A stretch of 64,000 nucleotides of DNA from Oerskovia jenensis. Lineage in GTDB: Bacteria > Actinomycetota > Actinomycetes > Actinomycetales > Cellulomonadaceae. This document shows positions 1-8,086 of the stretch, piece by piece. The notes beneath the pieces were generated by a model. The model searched no databases, was not told the origin of the DNA, and was given only the letters and a program-made list of their open reading frames with translations. The DNA lies in assembly GCF_016907235.1 (NCBI RefSeq), contig NZ_JAFBBO010000001.1:4340001-4404000 (forward strand). The letters run 5' to 3'. Each line of letters opens with the position of its first letter. The first letter of the stretch is position 1. Made by a program: the position numbers and the translations under genes.

Positions 1-923
1 ATGATCTTGCCGTTGCCACGGACCGGGCCGTCGAGGCGCTGCAGGTTGCAGTTAACCACGAAGTTCAGGTTGTCCAGGCCCTGCTGCGCGGCGAGCTGCA
101 GCATGCCGCGGCTCTCCGGCTCGTCCATCTCGCCGTCACCCAGGAACGCCCAGACGTTCTGCTGGCTCGTGTCCTTGATGCCGCGGTTGTGCAGGTAGCG
201 GTTGGTCCACGCCTGGTAGATCGCCGAGGCCGGGCCGAGGCCCATGGAGACCGTGGGGAACTCCCAGAAGTCCGGCATGAGGCGCGGGTGCGGGTAGGAC
301 GGCAGGCCGCCGCCCGCGTGCGACTTCTCCTGGCGGAACCCGTCGAGCTGGTCCGCCGAGAGGCGGCCCTCGAGGAAGGCGCGGGCGTAGACGCCGGGGC
401 TCGCGTGACCCTGGAAGTAGACCTGGTCACCGCCGCCCGGGTGGTCCTTGCCGCGGAAGAAGTGGTTCAGGCCCACCTCGTACAGCGTCGCGACGGACGC
501 GTAGGACGAGATGTGTCCGCCGACCCCGATCCCGGGGCGCTGCGCGCGCGTGACCATGACGGCCGCGTTCCAGCGGTTCCAGCTGCGGTAACGACGCTCC
601 ATGGCCTCGTCACCGGGGAAGTACGGCTCTTCGTGCACACCGATGGTGTTGACGTAGGGGGTGTTCACCGACGTCGGGATCGCCACGTTGCGCTCGCGTG
701 CTCGCTTGAGCATGTTGAGCAGGACGTAGCGGGCGCGGGGGCCACCACGGTCGTCGATCAGTCCGTCCAGGGACTCGACCCACTCGCTCGTCTCAGCGGG
801 GTCGATGTCCGGTACTTGGCTGAGCAGACCGTTGATCAGCGGTCCGGTCTCGTCAAACGAAGCCACCAGCAACCTCATATCTTGTTCGGAGCGGTATTCG
901 GATTGAATCACGGCGCGGTACAC
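1..923 (-). CDS. aceE: Pyruvate dehydrogenase E1 component, N-terminal part
   Basis: Homodimeric-type E1 subunit, which decarboxylates pyruvate with thiamine diphosphate and passes the acetyl group to E2. About 307 N-terminal residues are present; the rest lies beyond base 1. Recognisable family stretches include [64 protein letters not shown] and the ThDP/metal region [15 protein letters not shown]. The start is the GTG at 921-923: an in-frame stop lies four codons upstream and a GGAGGTGA Shine-Dalgarno sits 9 nt before it. A second GTG at 909-911 is possible but has no ribosome site. Mycobacteria also keep aceE beside DUF3052 and ahpE. Confidence 0.95.
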   Translation of the reverse strand, partial: MYRAVIQSEYRSEQDMRLLVASFDETGPLINGLLSQVPDIDPAETSEWVESLDGLIDDRGGPRARYVLLNMLKRARERNVAIPTSVNTPYVNTIGVHEEPYFPGDEAMERRYRSWNRWNAAVMVTRAQRPGIGVGGHISSYASVATLYEVGLNHFFRGKDHPGGGDQVYFQGHASPGVYARAFLEGRLSADQLDGFRQEKSHAGGGLPSYPHPRLMPDFWEFPTVSMGLGPASAIYQAWTNRYLHNRGIKDTSQQNVWAFLGDGEMDEPESRGMLQLAAQQGLDNLNFVVNCNLQRLDGPVRGNGKI

Positions 924-1426
924 CGTGCCCGCTCACCTCCAGCCACTCCTGCGCGGCGGTAGCAGCCGCTGGTGGCGACTGTGCCTCCACACTCTCGGGT
1001 GGTCGAACCATTCTGTTACCCCGCGGCGTGGAAGTCACACCACAAGGGGGGCAAGGGAGCGTGATCCTCACGACACAAGAGGGTGTGCGTCCGGTACGCA
1101 GAGCGCGGAGGCGGTGCTCACGGGGCCGACGGCGCACGACGCGTCGTGTCGTCGAGGTGCGTCCGGAGGTGCGCGAGCCGCGCGTCGAGGGTGCTCCCGC
1201 GGGGCTCCGGGGGCTCGGCGCGAGGCTGCTCGGCGACGTGCCGACGGTGCGTCGACGGTGCGTTGACGTTGTGCCGAGTGCAGAACACCGCAACACTGGT
1301 GCAACTGCACAGGTGAAGACGCCCGCGCGACACCCGCCCCTGCTGAGGCATGCGGGAGTGGTGTGGGCTACCTTTGCCAGCAGGTCACAGATCATCGAGC
1401 AGTACGAAGAAGGGAAAGAGACACAA
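924..1426. promoter_or_regulatory. Divergent intergenic region between aceE and DUF3052 gene
   Basis: About 500 bases with no convincing gene; several short open frames here are low-complexity shadows of GC-rich DNA. It must carry the divergent promoters of aceE (leftward) and the DUF3052 gene (rightward). A TACCTT hexamer at 1369-1374 is a possible -10 element for the rightward promoter; I could not find a good matching -35. Short direct repetitions of GTCGACGGTGCGT-like sequence occur near 1245-1268. Confidence 0.4.
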
Positions 1427-1840
1427 GTGGGAGCGACGCCGGACCCCCAGGGTGCAGGACGCCTGGGGTTCCTCTCTGGCCATGTGGTGCAGGAGTTCGG
1501 TTGGGGTGAGGACGTCGACGACGACCTGCGCGCCGAGATCGAGGAGCTCGTCGGCTCCGAGCTGGTGGACGAGGACTACGGCGACGTCACCGACGGTGTC
1601 GTCATCTGGTGGCGCGAGGACGACGGCGACCTGACCGACATGCTCGTCGACGTCCAGACCGTCCTCGACGACGGTGGTCTCATCTGGATCTTCACGCCCA
1701 AGGCGGGCCGCGACGGCCACGTGGGGCACAACGACCTCCAGGAGGCCGCGACCACGGCCGGCCTGCACGCCACGAGCACGTTCGCGATCGCACCGGACTG
1801 GTCCGCGACCAAGCTCGGCACGCGTGGCCGTGGCCGCTGA
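1427..1840 (+). CDS. DUF3052 family protein
   Basis: 137-residue protein of the actinobacterial DUF3052 family, of unknown molecular function, which commonly sits beside aceE (mycobacterial Rv2239c-like). Typical family stretches are GRLGFLSGHVVQEFGWGEDV near the N-terminus, DVTDGVVIWWREDDGDLTD in the middle and GHVGHNDLQEAA near residue 105. It is rich in Asp and Glu and has no membrane segment or signal. The GTG at 1427 was chosen because AGGGAAAGAG lies just upstream; the frame stays open further upstream but the sequence there is not protein-like. Its end overlaps the start of ahpE. Confidence 0.85.
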   Translation: MGATPDPQGAGRLGFLSGHVVQEFGWGEDVDDDLRAEIEELVGSELVDEDYGDVTDGVVIWWREDDGDLTDMLVDVQTVLDDGGLIWIFTPKAGRDGHVGHNDLQEAATTAGLHATSTFAIAPDWSATKLGTRGRGR

Positions 1841-2306
1841 GGCACCCGAGCTGACGGTCCGTCCCGGCGACCTCGCTCCGGACTTCACGCTCACCGACAC
1901 GCACGGCACCCCGGTCCGCCTCGCGGACCTGCGTGGTCGACCCGTCCTGCTCGTGTTCGTGCCGTTCGCCTTCTCGGGGACGTGCACGAGCGAGCTGTGC
2001 GAGCTCCGCGACAACATCGAGGACTTCGAGACGGCGGGAGTCTCGCTCTACGCGATCTCGTGCGACCCCGTGTTCTCGCTCAAGGCCTGGGCCGCGCAGG
2101 AGGGGTACACGTTCGACCTCCTCTCGGACTTCTGGCCGCACGGCGAGGTCGCCCGCCGGTACGGGGTGTTCGACGACGAGCGCGGCCTCGCGATCCGCGG
2201 CAGCTTCCTGATCGACGCGGACGGCGTCGTCCGGTGGTCCGTCGTGAACCCGCGCGGGCAGCGCCGGGACCTCGCGGGGTACCGGACGGCGCTCGCGGAG
2301 CTCTGA
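1824..2306 (+). CDS. ahpE: Peroxiredoxin, AhpE type
   Basis: 160-residue thiol peroxidase that reduces hydroperoxides and peroxynitrite in the cytoplasm. The peroxidatic Cys lies in PFAFSGTCTSELCELRD (about residue 53), and a second Cys four residues later in CTSELC is a possible partner. The AhpE signature FDLLSDFWPHGEVARRYGVF and the later RGSFLIDADGVVRW follow. The GTG at 1824 overlaps the preceding stop by 17 nt; a GTG at 1830 is an equally possible start. Gene order DUF3052-ahpE next to aceE matches mycobacteria. Confidence 0.9.
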   Translation: MAVAAEAPELTVRPGDLAPDFTLTDTHGTPVRLADLRGRPVLLVFVPFAFSGTCTSELCELRDNIEDFETAGVSLYAISCDPVFSLKAWAAQEGYTFDLLSDFWPHGEVARRYGVFDDERGLAIRGSFLIDADGVVRWSVVNPRGQRRDLAGYRTALAEL

Positions 2307-2594
2307 CGCGCACTCTCTCGACGGGCGCACCGCGGCCTCGTGCCGTGGTGCGCCCGTCGGTGCGTGTGGCGAGTCGGGCACGCCGGTGCGTCCGTCCCGT
2401 CGGTGCGACGGGCCCGGGGCCGGGCCTCAGGGTGTCGGACCTCAGGGTGTGGGACGCGGGTTCGCCGGACGCTCGGGCCGGCTTCGCCCGCGGGTGGCCG
2501 CGGGGCCCGCGCGTTGTGGGGCACGGGATGCCCGTTGCGCGGCCGATGTGCCGGGCAGCGCCGAGGACCCGGTAGGCTGTGCACCGCTGTTCTG

Positions 2595-2668
2595 GGGCCT
2601 GTAGCTCAGTTGGTTAGAGCGCCACGCTTACACCGTGGATGTCGGGGGTTCGAGTCCCTCCGGGCCCA
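2595..2668 (+). tRNA. tRNA-Val (TAC anticodon)
   Basis: A full cloverleaf can be folded: acceptor GGGCCTG/CGGGCCC with discriminator A, D-arm GCTC/GAGC around AGTTGGTTA, anticodon stem CCACG/CGTGG with loop CTTACAC (anticodon TAC at 2629-2631, reading GUA), and T-arm with TTCGAGT. CCA is not encoded. It marks the boundary between backbone genes on the left and the accessory island on the right. The 288 bases before it (2307-2594) hold no gene that I can see. Confidence 0.95.
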
Positions 2669-3428
2669 CCCCCTGTGCGTCGTACAGACGCTGTCGACAA
2701 GGACGTCGGCGGCTTCTCGACCCGCACGTCGTGCGGGACCCCTCGTCCAGTCTGGCCGCGGCGACGCCCGCCCCCCGGGGCATGGTCTGCGGGGAGTGCG
2801 TTGCGACGCGATCTCGTTGCGACCAGAGCGCGAACCCCTGGTCAGGAGCCGTCGTGAGCGCGGTCTCGTCGCGCTCAAGGGCCCCCGTGCTGCTCGTCCG
2901 CCTCGTGACTGGCCGTGCCCGTCGAGGGCGCGTGCTCCGTCCGCTCCCTGCGGGGACATGCCCGCAGCGCCTCCGCGCCATCGTCCCGGCCTCGTGGGAC
3001 GCGACGTCGAGAAGCCGCGCGTCGTTACGTACGTGTTAGCATGTATGTATGTAGACGGGCTGATGGGCTTTCGCCCGAGGTCGTCGAGCGCCCCGTCGGT
3101 GCCTCTTCCACAGGTCGCGACGCGGCGAGTCATCGACCTCGGCGAGATGGCCGCCGGGCGACCGTCGGCTCCCTCGTCCGGAGGGGGCCGCTCGAGCGCG
3201 GTGCGGCCGTCGGGTCGCATCCCTGCCGGTGCGCTCGGCGCAACCTGCAAGCAGCACGTGGTGGTGGCGGTCCCCGGCTCGGTGTCGGAGCCCGTCGCAA
3301 GGGGGCGGTGCGTGCTCGCGCTGGCCCGATTCATCGAACGCTCCGCACCCTGCTCGCGTGACGTCGCGATCGTCGCGATGGGCCGCGACGGCACAGGGTG
3401 CGCTCTCAGAAAGTCGACGAACCTCCCC
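2669..3428. other. Long region without a convincing gene, upstream of the MFS exporter
   Basis: About 760 bases between the tRNA and the exporter gene. Several frames are open through it, including one continuous with the exporter, but none gives a recognisable protein, and the open frame begins well upstream of the only promoter-like site. It contains the operator at 3030-3046, a small GGGC-TTTC-GCCC stem-loop just after it, and an in-frame ATG at 3063. If transcription starts near 3060, the exporter has either a leader of about 370 nt or a 122-residue N-terminal extension. Confidence 0.5.
3025..3053 (+). promoter_or_regulatory. Probable TetR-controlled promoter and operator of the exporter
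   Basis: TTACGT at 3025-3030 and TATGTA at 3048-3053 are separated by 17 bp and make a plausible promoter. Between them, 3030-3046 reads TACGTGTTAGCATGTAT, identical except at one position to the sequence directly upstream of the tetR start codon at 5388-5404 (reverse strand). A shared sequence of this length at both sites is best explained as the operator of the neighbouring TetR protein. This is inference from the sequence match. Confidence 0.65.
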
Positions 3429-4646
3429 ATGACGACCTCTCACGGCCGCGACCCTGCACGCGGCTCCGACGCCACCCCGATCCGCGCGACGGTCGTGGCG
3501 GCCGCGGTGCTGTTCACTGACATGCTCCTTCACGGACTCGCCATCCCGGTGCTGCCGCGCCTCCCTGCGGTGGTCGAGCAGGGCCCGGCGGCCACCGGCA
3601 TCCTGTTCTCCTCCTACGCCGTGGCGATGATCGTCGCCACCCTGTTCGCCGGGCGCATCGTCGATCGGTACGGCCCCAAGACGCCACTGATGATCGGGCT
3701 CGTCGGACTCGTGGCCGCGACCCTGCTGTTCTCCCTCGGTGCTCCGTACTGGCTGCTCCTGCTCGCCCGGCTGGCCCAGGGCATCGCGGGTGGCATGTCC
3801 TGGGTGGCGGCCCTGTCGTTGATCGCGGCCGTCACCAGATTCGACAAGCGCGGCCAGATGATGGGTATCGCGCTGTCGACCATCTCGCTCGGCGTCCTCG
3901 TCGGGCCACCGTTGTCGGGCGTGCTCGTCGACGCCTTCGGCACCGCGTCACCGTTCCTGCTGGCTGCGGTCATCGCACTCGTCGCCCTGGTGCTCCTGAT
4001 GGCCCTGATCGGGGGCTCGCCGCGACAGACCGACGACACGGCTGGTCCGCTCACGGTCCTGCGGGTCCAAGGGTCGGTGGGGATCGTCGTCGCGATCGCC
4101 ATCGGGGCCGCCGTCATCGCCGCAGTGCAGCCCGTGCTCCCGGCACATCTGGGGGAGGGGGCTTCCAGCACCCTCGTCGGCATGATGTTCGCGATCGCGG
4201 CGCTGGTGAGCATCGTCGCGAACCCGATCATCGGTCGCTTCGTCGCCACGACCTCGCCGCGCCTGCTCCTCGGGGCCGGTGTCGTCACCGTCACTGCTGC
4301 GCTGCTGGTAACCGGGTGGTCGAACGCGCTGTGGCAGACCGGGGTCGGCATGGGGTTGCTCGGCCTGGCCTCGGCGCTCCTGCTCGCCCCGGCGACCACC
4401 TTGATCAGCGAGCAGGGCTTCCGATCCAGCCCGCCGACGCTGGGTGGCTCGTTCGCGCTGTACAACCTCGCCTACGCTGCCGGGCTGGCCGGCGGTCCGC
4501 TCCTGACGGGCTTCGGCGTGCAGCAGGCCGGGTTCACCACTGCGCTGGTCCTCACGGCCGTCATCCTTGCCGTGCTCGGCTCGGTGGCGCTCACCCGGCT
4601 GCCTGCCCGAGGGACGGGCGTCCCCCAGGAGGGGCTCCGCGTCTGA
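3429..4646 (+). CDS. MFS exporter, drug-efflux type
   Basis: 405-residue major facilitator protein with about 12 hydrophobic segments. MFS signatures include FAGRIVDRYGPKTPL after the second segment (motif A) and LARLAQGIAGGMSWVAALS in the fourth. It most resembles proton-driven drug or metabolite exporters. The ATG at 3429 gives a normal short cytoplasmic N-terminus (MTTSHGRDPARGSDATPIRA) before the first membrane segment, but has no clear Shine-Dalgarno; the frame is open far upstream. It is convergent with a tetR gene whose presumed operator also lies upstream of this gene. Located beside the TOMM operon, it could export that product or give resistance, which is untested. Confidence 0.85.
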   Translation: MTTSHGRDPARGSDATPIRATVVAAAVLFTDMLLHGLAIPVLPRLPAVVEQGPAATGILFSSYAVAMIVATLFAGRIVDRYGPKTPLMIGLVGLVAATLLFSLGAPYWLLLLARLAQGIAGGMSWVAALSLIAAVTRFDKRGQMMGIALSTISLGVLVGPPLSGVLVDAFGTASPFLLAAVIALVALVLLMALIGGSPRQTDDTAGPLTVLRVQGSVGIVVAIAIGAAVIAAVQPVLPAHLGEGASSTLVGMMFAIAALVSIVANPIIGRFVATTSPRLLLGAGVVTVTAALLVTGWSNALWQTGVGMGLLGLASALLLAPATTLISEQGFRSSPPTLGGSFALYNLAYAAGLAGGPLLTGFGVQQAGFTTALVLTAVILAVLGSVALTRLPARGTGVPQEGLRV

Positions 4647-4659
4647 GAGTCCGTCGTGA

Positions 4660-4696
4660 GCGTGCCTCCTCGCCCCGTCGGGGTGGGGAGGCACGC
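4660..4696. terminator. Bidirectional hairpin terminator
   Basis: A 17-bp stem (GCGTGCCTCC... paired with ...GGGGAGGCACGC) with a GTC loop lies between the convergent exporter and tetR genes. There is no long U tract on either side, which is common in high-GC actinobacteria. Confidence 0.8.
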
Positions 4697-4788
4697 GCCT
4701 TGCACGGAGCCGAGGGTGCGCCGACGGTCCGCCGGAGCGGGAGCAGGCGACCGTTCGGCGCGCGGCCGGGGGCTCTGACGGGTCGTCC

Positions 4789-5385
4789 TCAGCTACCCAG
4801 CAGCCCCCTCACCAGCGATGCGACGGTGCTGGCGAGCTCGTCCGATCGGGGTAGGTCGTCGGGGCGGGTCACGGCCGTCACGGTGAACCCTTGGAGCAGC
4901 ACCAGGACGAGGCTTGCGACCCGCTGTGCCGGGAGGCTTCCTTCCACCTGGTCGGCGTCCGTGACGATGTGCGCGATGCGTTCGTGCCAGCCGTCGAGGG
5001 CATCGTTCTGACCGCTGCGACCCAACGCCTGGGGTGCGACGAGAACCGTCGTCGACGCCAGTGCTCGAAACCTCGCGTCGTCGACGAGGAGGCGCACGAA
5101 GTGCGTCAGCAGTCCTTCGAGCGCGTCGCCTCCGTCGAGCGCGGCGTTCTCGTCCACGTCGGCGAACAGGCGGTGCCCGTACTCCGCCCAACCCCACTCG
5201 AGGGCCTCGGAGAGGAGTGCCTGCTTGTCGCGGAAGTGATGGTTCAGCGCGCCGCGCGTGACTCCCGCTCGTTCCGAGACGTACTCGAACGTCGCTCCGC
5301 GCCACCCCTTCTCCTCGAAGGCCAGGAGTGCGGCGTCGAGCAGTGACAGGCGTGTCAACGCCGCCTCTTCAGCGGTTCGCTTCAT
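4789..5385 (-). CDS. TetR family repressor
   Basis: 198-residue TetR-type regulator. The N-terminal helix-turn-helix spans about residues 10-57 and includes FEYVSERAGVTRGALNHHF followed by RDKQALL; the rest is an all-helical ligand-binding part resembling AcrR/TtgR efflux repressors. The ATG at 5385 is preceded directly by a dyad at 5388-5404 that recurs upstream of the MFS exporter. It therefore probably represses itself and the exporter, with relief by the exported molecule. Function is inferred from family and operator. Confidence 0.9.
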   Translation of the reverse strand: MKRTAEEAALTRLSLLDAALLAFEEKGWRGATFEYVSERAGVTRGALNHHFRDKQALLSEALEWGWAEYGHRLFADVDENAALDGGDALEGLLTHFVRLLVDDARFRALASTTVLVAPQALGRSGQNDALDGWHERIAHIVTDADQVEGSLPAQRVASLVLVLLQGFTVTAVTRPDDLPRSDELASTVASLVRGLLGS

Positions 5386-5387
5386 CT

Positions 5388-5404
5388 ATACATGCTAACA
5401 TGTA
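5388..5404 (-). promoter_or_regulatory. TetR autoregulatory operator
   Basis: On the minus strand this reads TACATGTTAGCATGTAT. It contains TACATG and CATGTA arms around a TTAG centre, a dyad typical of TetR operators. It ends 2 nt before the tetR start codon and matches 3030-3046 at 16 of 17 positions. The 74-base gap 5386-5459 also separates tetR from the end of the TOMM operon. Confidence 0.7.
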
Positions 5405-5459
5405 TCGTTTAGTGCGGAATGGTGATGCCTGCCGTCGCGTCGACGGCGGGTGCTCGTCG

Positions 5460-6692
5460 TCACAGCTGCAGGAAGCGTCGGACGTGCGACCAGATCTCAG
5501 TCTGGGCGAGCCCGTTGACCCGCGGCGATGCATCGACACCATTGGCCGGCACACCAGCGGCGAACATGGCGTGACCGCGTCCCGGGGCGATGACGTGCTC
5601 GACCTGCGCGCCCTTTCTCGCTCGGTCCATCGCTTGGGCGATCTGGGTGCCCATGGACGAAGCCGGCCACAAGGTGTCGCTCTCCTGCGAGATCAGCAAG
5701 GTCCTGGCCGTGATGTCCTCCACCGGCAGGCGGGCCGGCGACCCGTCGGGTGCTGCCGCGACTGCCCTCTCGTGGAACTTCTGCAGGAGGGTCTTGTCGA
5801 GCGTCTCGTAGAACTCGGCGTCGGCGTCGAAGTGCAGGAAGGGCAGTGGTCTCCCGGCGTAGGTCCACGAGGATCGGGCAGGTGGGGTTCCGTCCTCGCG
5901 CACCGACTCCCATGCGTAGAGCGTCGGCGACAGCGCGATCACTTCGTTCACCCGTCGGTCGTGCGAGGCCCACGCGAGGGCGAACTCCGCCCCTTTGGAC
6001 ATGCCGATCACACTGATCCAGTGCGGATCGATCCCAGGCTCCTCGTGGAGGCGTCGTGCGGCCCGCTGGGCATACTCCAGCGGGATGTGGGCGATGCCGG
6101 TCGGCAGCCCGTACTCTCCCCTCCAGTCGAAGTACGGCAGCGCGAGGGCCGGTCGTCCTCGCGCCGCGATCAGCGCGGCCATCTGATTGCACCAGTCGAA
6201 CCCTCCCCAGGCGCCGGGAAGGACGATGACTGCTCGTGGGTCATGGCTCTGCGCGGGCTTGTAGAGGTTTGCGATCGTCTGGCGTGTTCGCCACTCGTGG
6301 CGAGAGACGTCCGGGCGCGAGAAGGCCCGGATGTGCTCCGTCGATGCCAGGAGTCTGTCGGTCGCGGGGTCGAGCGCCTCGATCGACACGGTCAGTGGGC
6401 GCAGGGTGCTCGAGATCTGGTTCGTCCATCGTGTGGGTGTTTCGGGCGCCAGCTGGTGGACGAGGGCATGAGGATCGAACGGAAGGTCGTCGTCGGCCTG
6501 GGAAGCGTGGACGAGGTCGATCGCGCGGGACCCGTCGATGTGGATCTGAAAGGTCTGCGACCACAACCGGTGATCGTGATCCCGGGCGGACACCCGGATG
6601 TCGACGGCCTCACCCAGGCCGACACCGTGCAGAGTCGCCGTGATCGGCTCGTCGATCAGCGTCGAGGACACGTGCGGTGCAAAGTACAGCAT
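5460..6692 (-). CDS. BAAT-type acyl-CoA thioesterase/acyltransferase-like hydrolase
   Basis: 410-residue protein with the two-domain layout of bile acid-CoA:amino acid N-acyltransferase/acyl-CoA thioesterases: an N-terminal beta domain (about 1-140; ITATLHGVGLGEAVDIRVSA) and a C-terminal alpha/beta hydrolase. The nucleophile elbow is GMSKGAEF (Ser near residue 232) and the catalytic His is in PGRGHAMF. In this family the nucleophile is Cys or Ser; Ser favours hydrolysis. A strong GGAGGAG lies 7 nt before the ATG at 6692, and only 16 nt separate it from the upstream membrane-protein gene, so it is the last gene of the TOMM operon. Its role there is unknown; release of a peptide or acyl group is a guess. 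Confidence 0.8.
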   Translation of the reverse strand: MLYFAPHVSSTLIDEPITATLHGVGLGEAVDIRVSARDHDHRLWSQTFQIHIDGSRAIDLVHASQADDDLPFDPHALVHQLAPETPTRWTNQISSTLRPLTVSIEALDPATDRLLASTEHIRAFSRPDVSRHEWRTRQTIANLYKPAQSHDPRAVIVLPGAWGGFDWCNQMAALIAARGRPALALPYFDWRGEYGLPTGIAHIPLEYAQRAARRLHEEPGIDPHWISVIGMSKGAEFALAWASHDRRVNEVIALSPTLYAWESVREDGTPPARSSWTYAGRPLPFLHFDADAEFYETLDKTLLQKFHERAVAAAPDGSPARLPVEDITARTLLISQESDTLWPASSMGTQIAQAMDRARKGAQVEHVIAPGRGHAMFAAGVPANGVDASPRVNGLAQTEIWSHVRRFLQL

Positions 6693-6708
6693 GGGATCAC
6701 TCCTCCGG

Positions 6709-7341
6709 CTACAGGCGTTTGAGGACCAGGTAGAGCATGGCGGCGGCCGTGAGAACGACCAGGAGATCGCCAGTGGCGGCGAACACGAGTGCGTGGACGA
6801 TGCCGGACACGAGGGCGGACAGGACGGTGAACAACGACTGGTACCACGGTTGCCTGGCAGACCACGCCAGGATGACCCCGGCCAGAACGCTTGCTCCGAT
6901 CCCGAGGCTTGCGTGCAGCGGAGTGGCCAGTCCTTGCACCAGACGCAGCACGAGCTCCTCCCCGACGACAAGGACGACTGCGAGGACCGTGCCGATCTCG
7001 AGGTGTCTGAAACTCTGCTGGACGACGGCGAGCGGGTGCGCAGTGCCCTGGTGGGCGGACCAGATCCACCCTGCGGTCTTTCGTGGGGTCGGCCGTGAGA
7101 TCGAGCCCGTCGCCCGCGACGCCGTCCGACCCGCCCAGAGGTAGACGTTGAGGAGCACCGTCGCCTCCGCAAGGCCGAGCCCGAGCCCGGTCATGACCGA
7201 CTCGGGCCAGGAGGACACGGTCGGCGACCAGCGTCCTGCCGCAAGGGCGACAGCGGAACCGAGGATCCCAGCCGCCATCACGACGACAGGACGCAGGAGG
7301 TGCGAGGAAGTGGCCGTGTCGACACCTGTCCGTCGCGTCAC
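6709..7341 (-). CDS. CPBP-like membrane protein, possibly degenerate protease
   Basis: 210-residue, highly hydrophobic protein related to CPBP (Abi/Rce1-type) intramembrane metalloproteases. The first motif EELVLR (EExxxR) is present near residue 128, and a late HALVF matches the third-motif region. Where active members have a second motif with His (FxxxH), this protein reads VILAWSARQPW, without His, so it may not be catalytic. The GTG start overlaps the stop of the upstream CPBP gene by 4 nt (GTGA), showing translational coupling. It might be a partner or immunity protein rather than an enzyme. Confidence 0.7.
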   Translation of the reverse strand: MTRRTGVDTATSSHLLRPVVVMAAGILGSAVALAAGRWSPTVSSWPESVMTGLGLGLAEATVLLNVYLWAGRTASRATGSISRPTPRKTAGWIWSAHQGTAHPLAVVQQSFRHLEIGTVLAVVLVVGEELVLRLVQGLATPLHASLGIGASVLAGVILAWSARQPWYQSLFTVLSALVSGIVHALVFAATGDLLVVLTAAAMLYLVLKRL

Positions 7342-8072
7342 GCGCCCCGCCCCGACAGCGCCGCCGCCCGCGTCCACCGACGCGCCTCGACCCAGGAGCA
7401 GGCATTCAGCGTGAGGTGAGCGACGACGGCAGGAAGGAGCGTGCCCGCCGCGAGCACCGAGATGCTCAGCGCGCCGGCATGGACGCACTTGAGAACCACG
7501 TGGCGCGTGCCGAACGTGTCGTGCGAGAGACCGAAGAGCACGGCGGACGTGAGCACGAGCCCGATGGACGAGGCCGGATCGTCCAGCGCCAGTGCGGCAA
7601 AGACGACCACGCCCCGGTACAGCACTTCTTCCAGAACGGCGACGCCGGCCAGCTCGGGCAGGGACCACGGCCGGAGGACGGCTGCTCGATGTGGCGCGGC
7701 CCACCTGCCGTAGGTGCGTGCGATTCCGGGCGCACTGCGGGTGCACGGGTCGGTGAGCAGCTGTTCGTCGACAGACGTGGGGGACTGGGCTCCTTCCCGG
7801 CCCGTGACCGGGCGGCGCGCGACCGTCCGCTCCGCGAGGATCATGACTCCTCCCAGGAGAAGACCCACGAGAGCCTGGACCAACGCCAGAGCGAGCGTCT
7901 CCGGGAATGCGATCACCGTGGCGTGCATCAGCAGAGCCACGAGCCCGAGGGGAGCCATGGTGGCGACGAACACCGTGCCCGGTCGCACGTTCAGTCCGCG
8001 GCTGACGCTCCACGCGAGCACGTACGCGCTCAGTGGTCGGCTCGCGAGCGCCAGAGCGGTGAGGGCGATCAC
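7338..8072 (-). CDS. CPBP family intramembrane metalloprotease
   Basis: About 244 residues, multi-spanning, with complete CPBP motifs: EEVLYRG (about residue 148), FGLSHDTFG, and HLTLNA near the C-terminus. CPBP proteins (SagE-like) are standard parts of streptolysin S-type clusters, where they are thought to remove the leader peptide or give immunity. The start is uncertain: the GTG at 8072 lies 14 nt after the ycaO stop, while the frame stays open inside ycaO to an ATG at 8177. I prefer 8072 because the sequence before it is not membrane-like and overlaps the conserved ycaO end. Confidence 0.8.
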   Translation of the reverse strand: MIALTALALASRPLSAYVLAWSVSRGLNVRPGTVFVATMAPLGLVALLMHATVIAFPETLALALVQALVGLLLGGVMILAERTVARRPVTGREGAQSPTSVDEQLLTDPCTRSAPGIARTYGRWAAPHRAAVLRPWSLPELAGVAVLEEVLYRGVVVFAALALDDPASSIGLVLTSAVLFGLSHDTFGTRHVVLKCVHAGALSISVLAAGTLLPAVVAHLTLNACSWVEARRWTRAAALSGRGA

Positions 8073-8086
8073 CTGACGTCCGGCGG

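Noticed and set aside
2340-3428. Open frame continuous with the MFS gene back to 2340
   Set aside because: It spans the tRNA gene and the promoter-like site and has no recognisable domain, so openness reflects GC content; only the part from 3429 (or at most 3063) is plausible.
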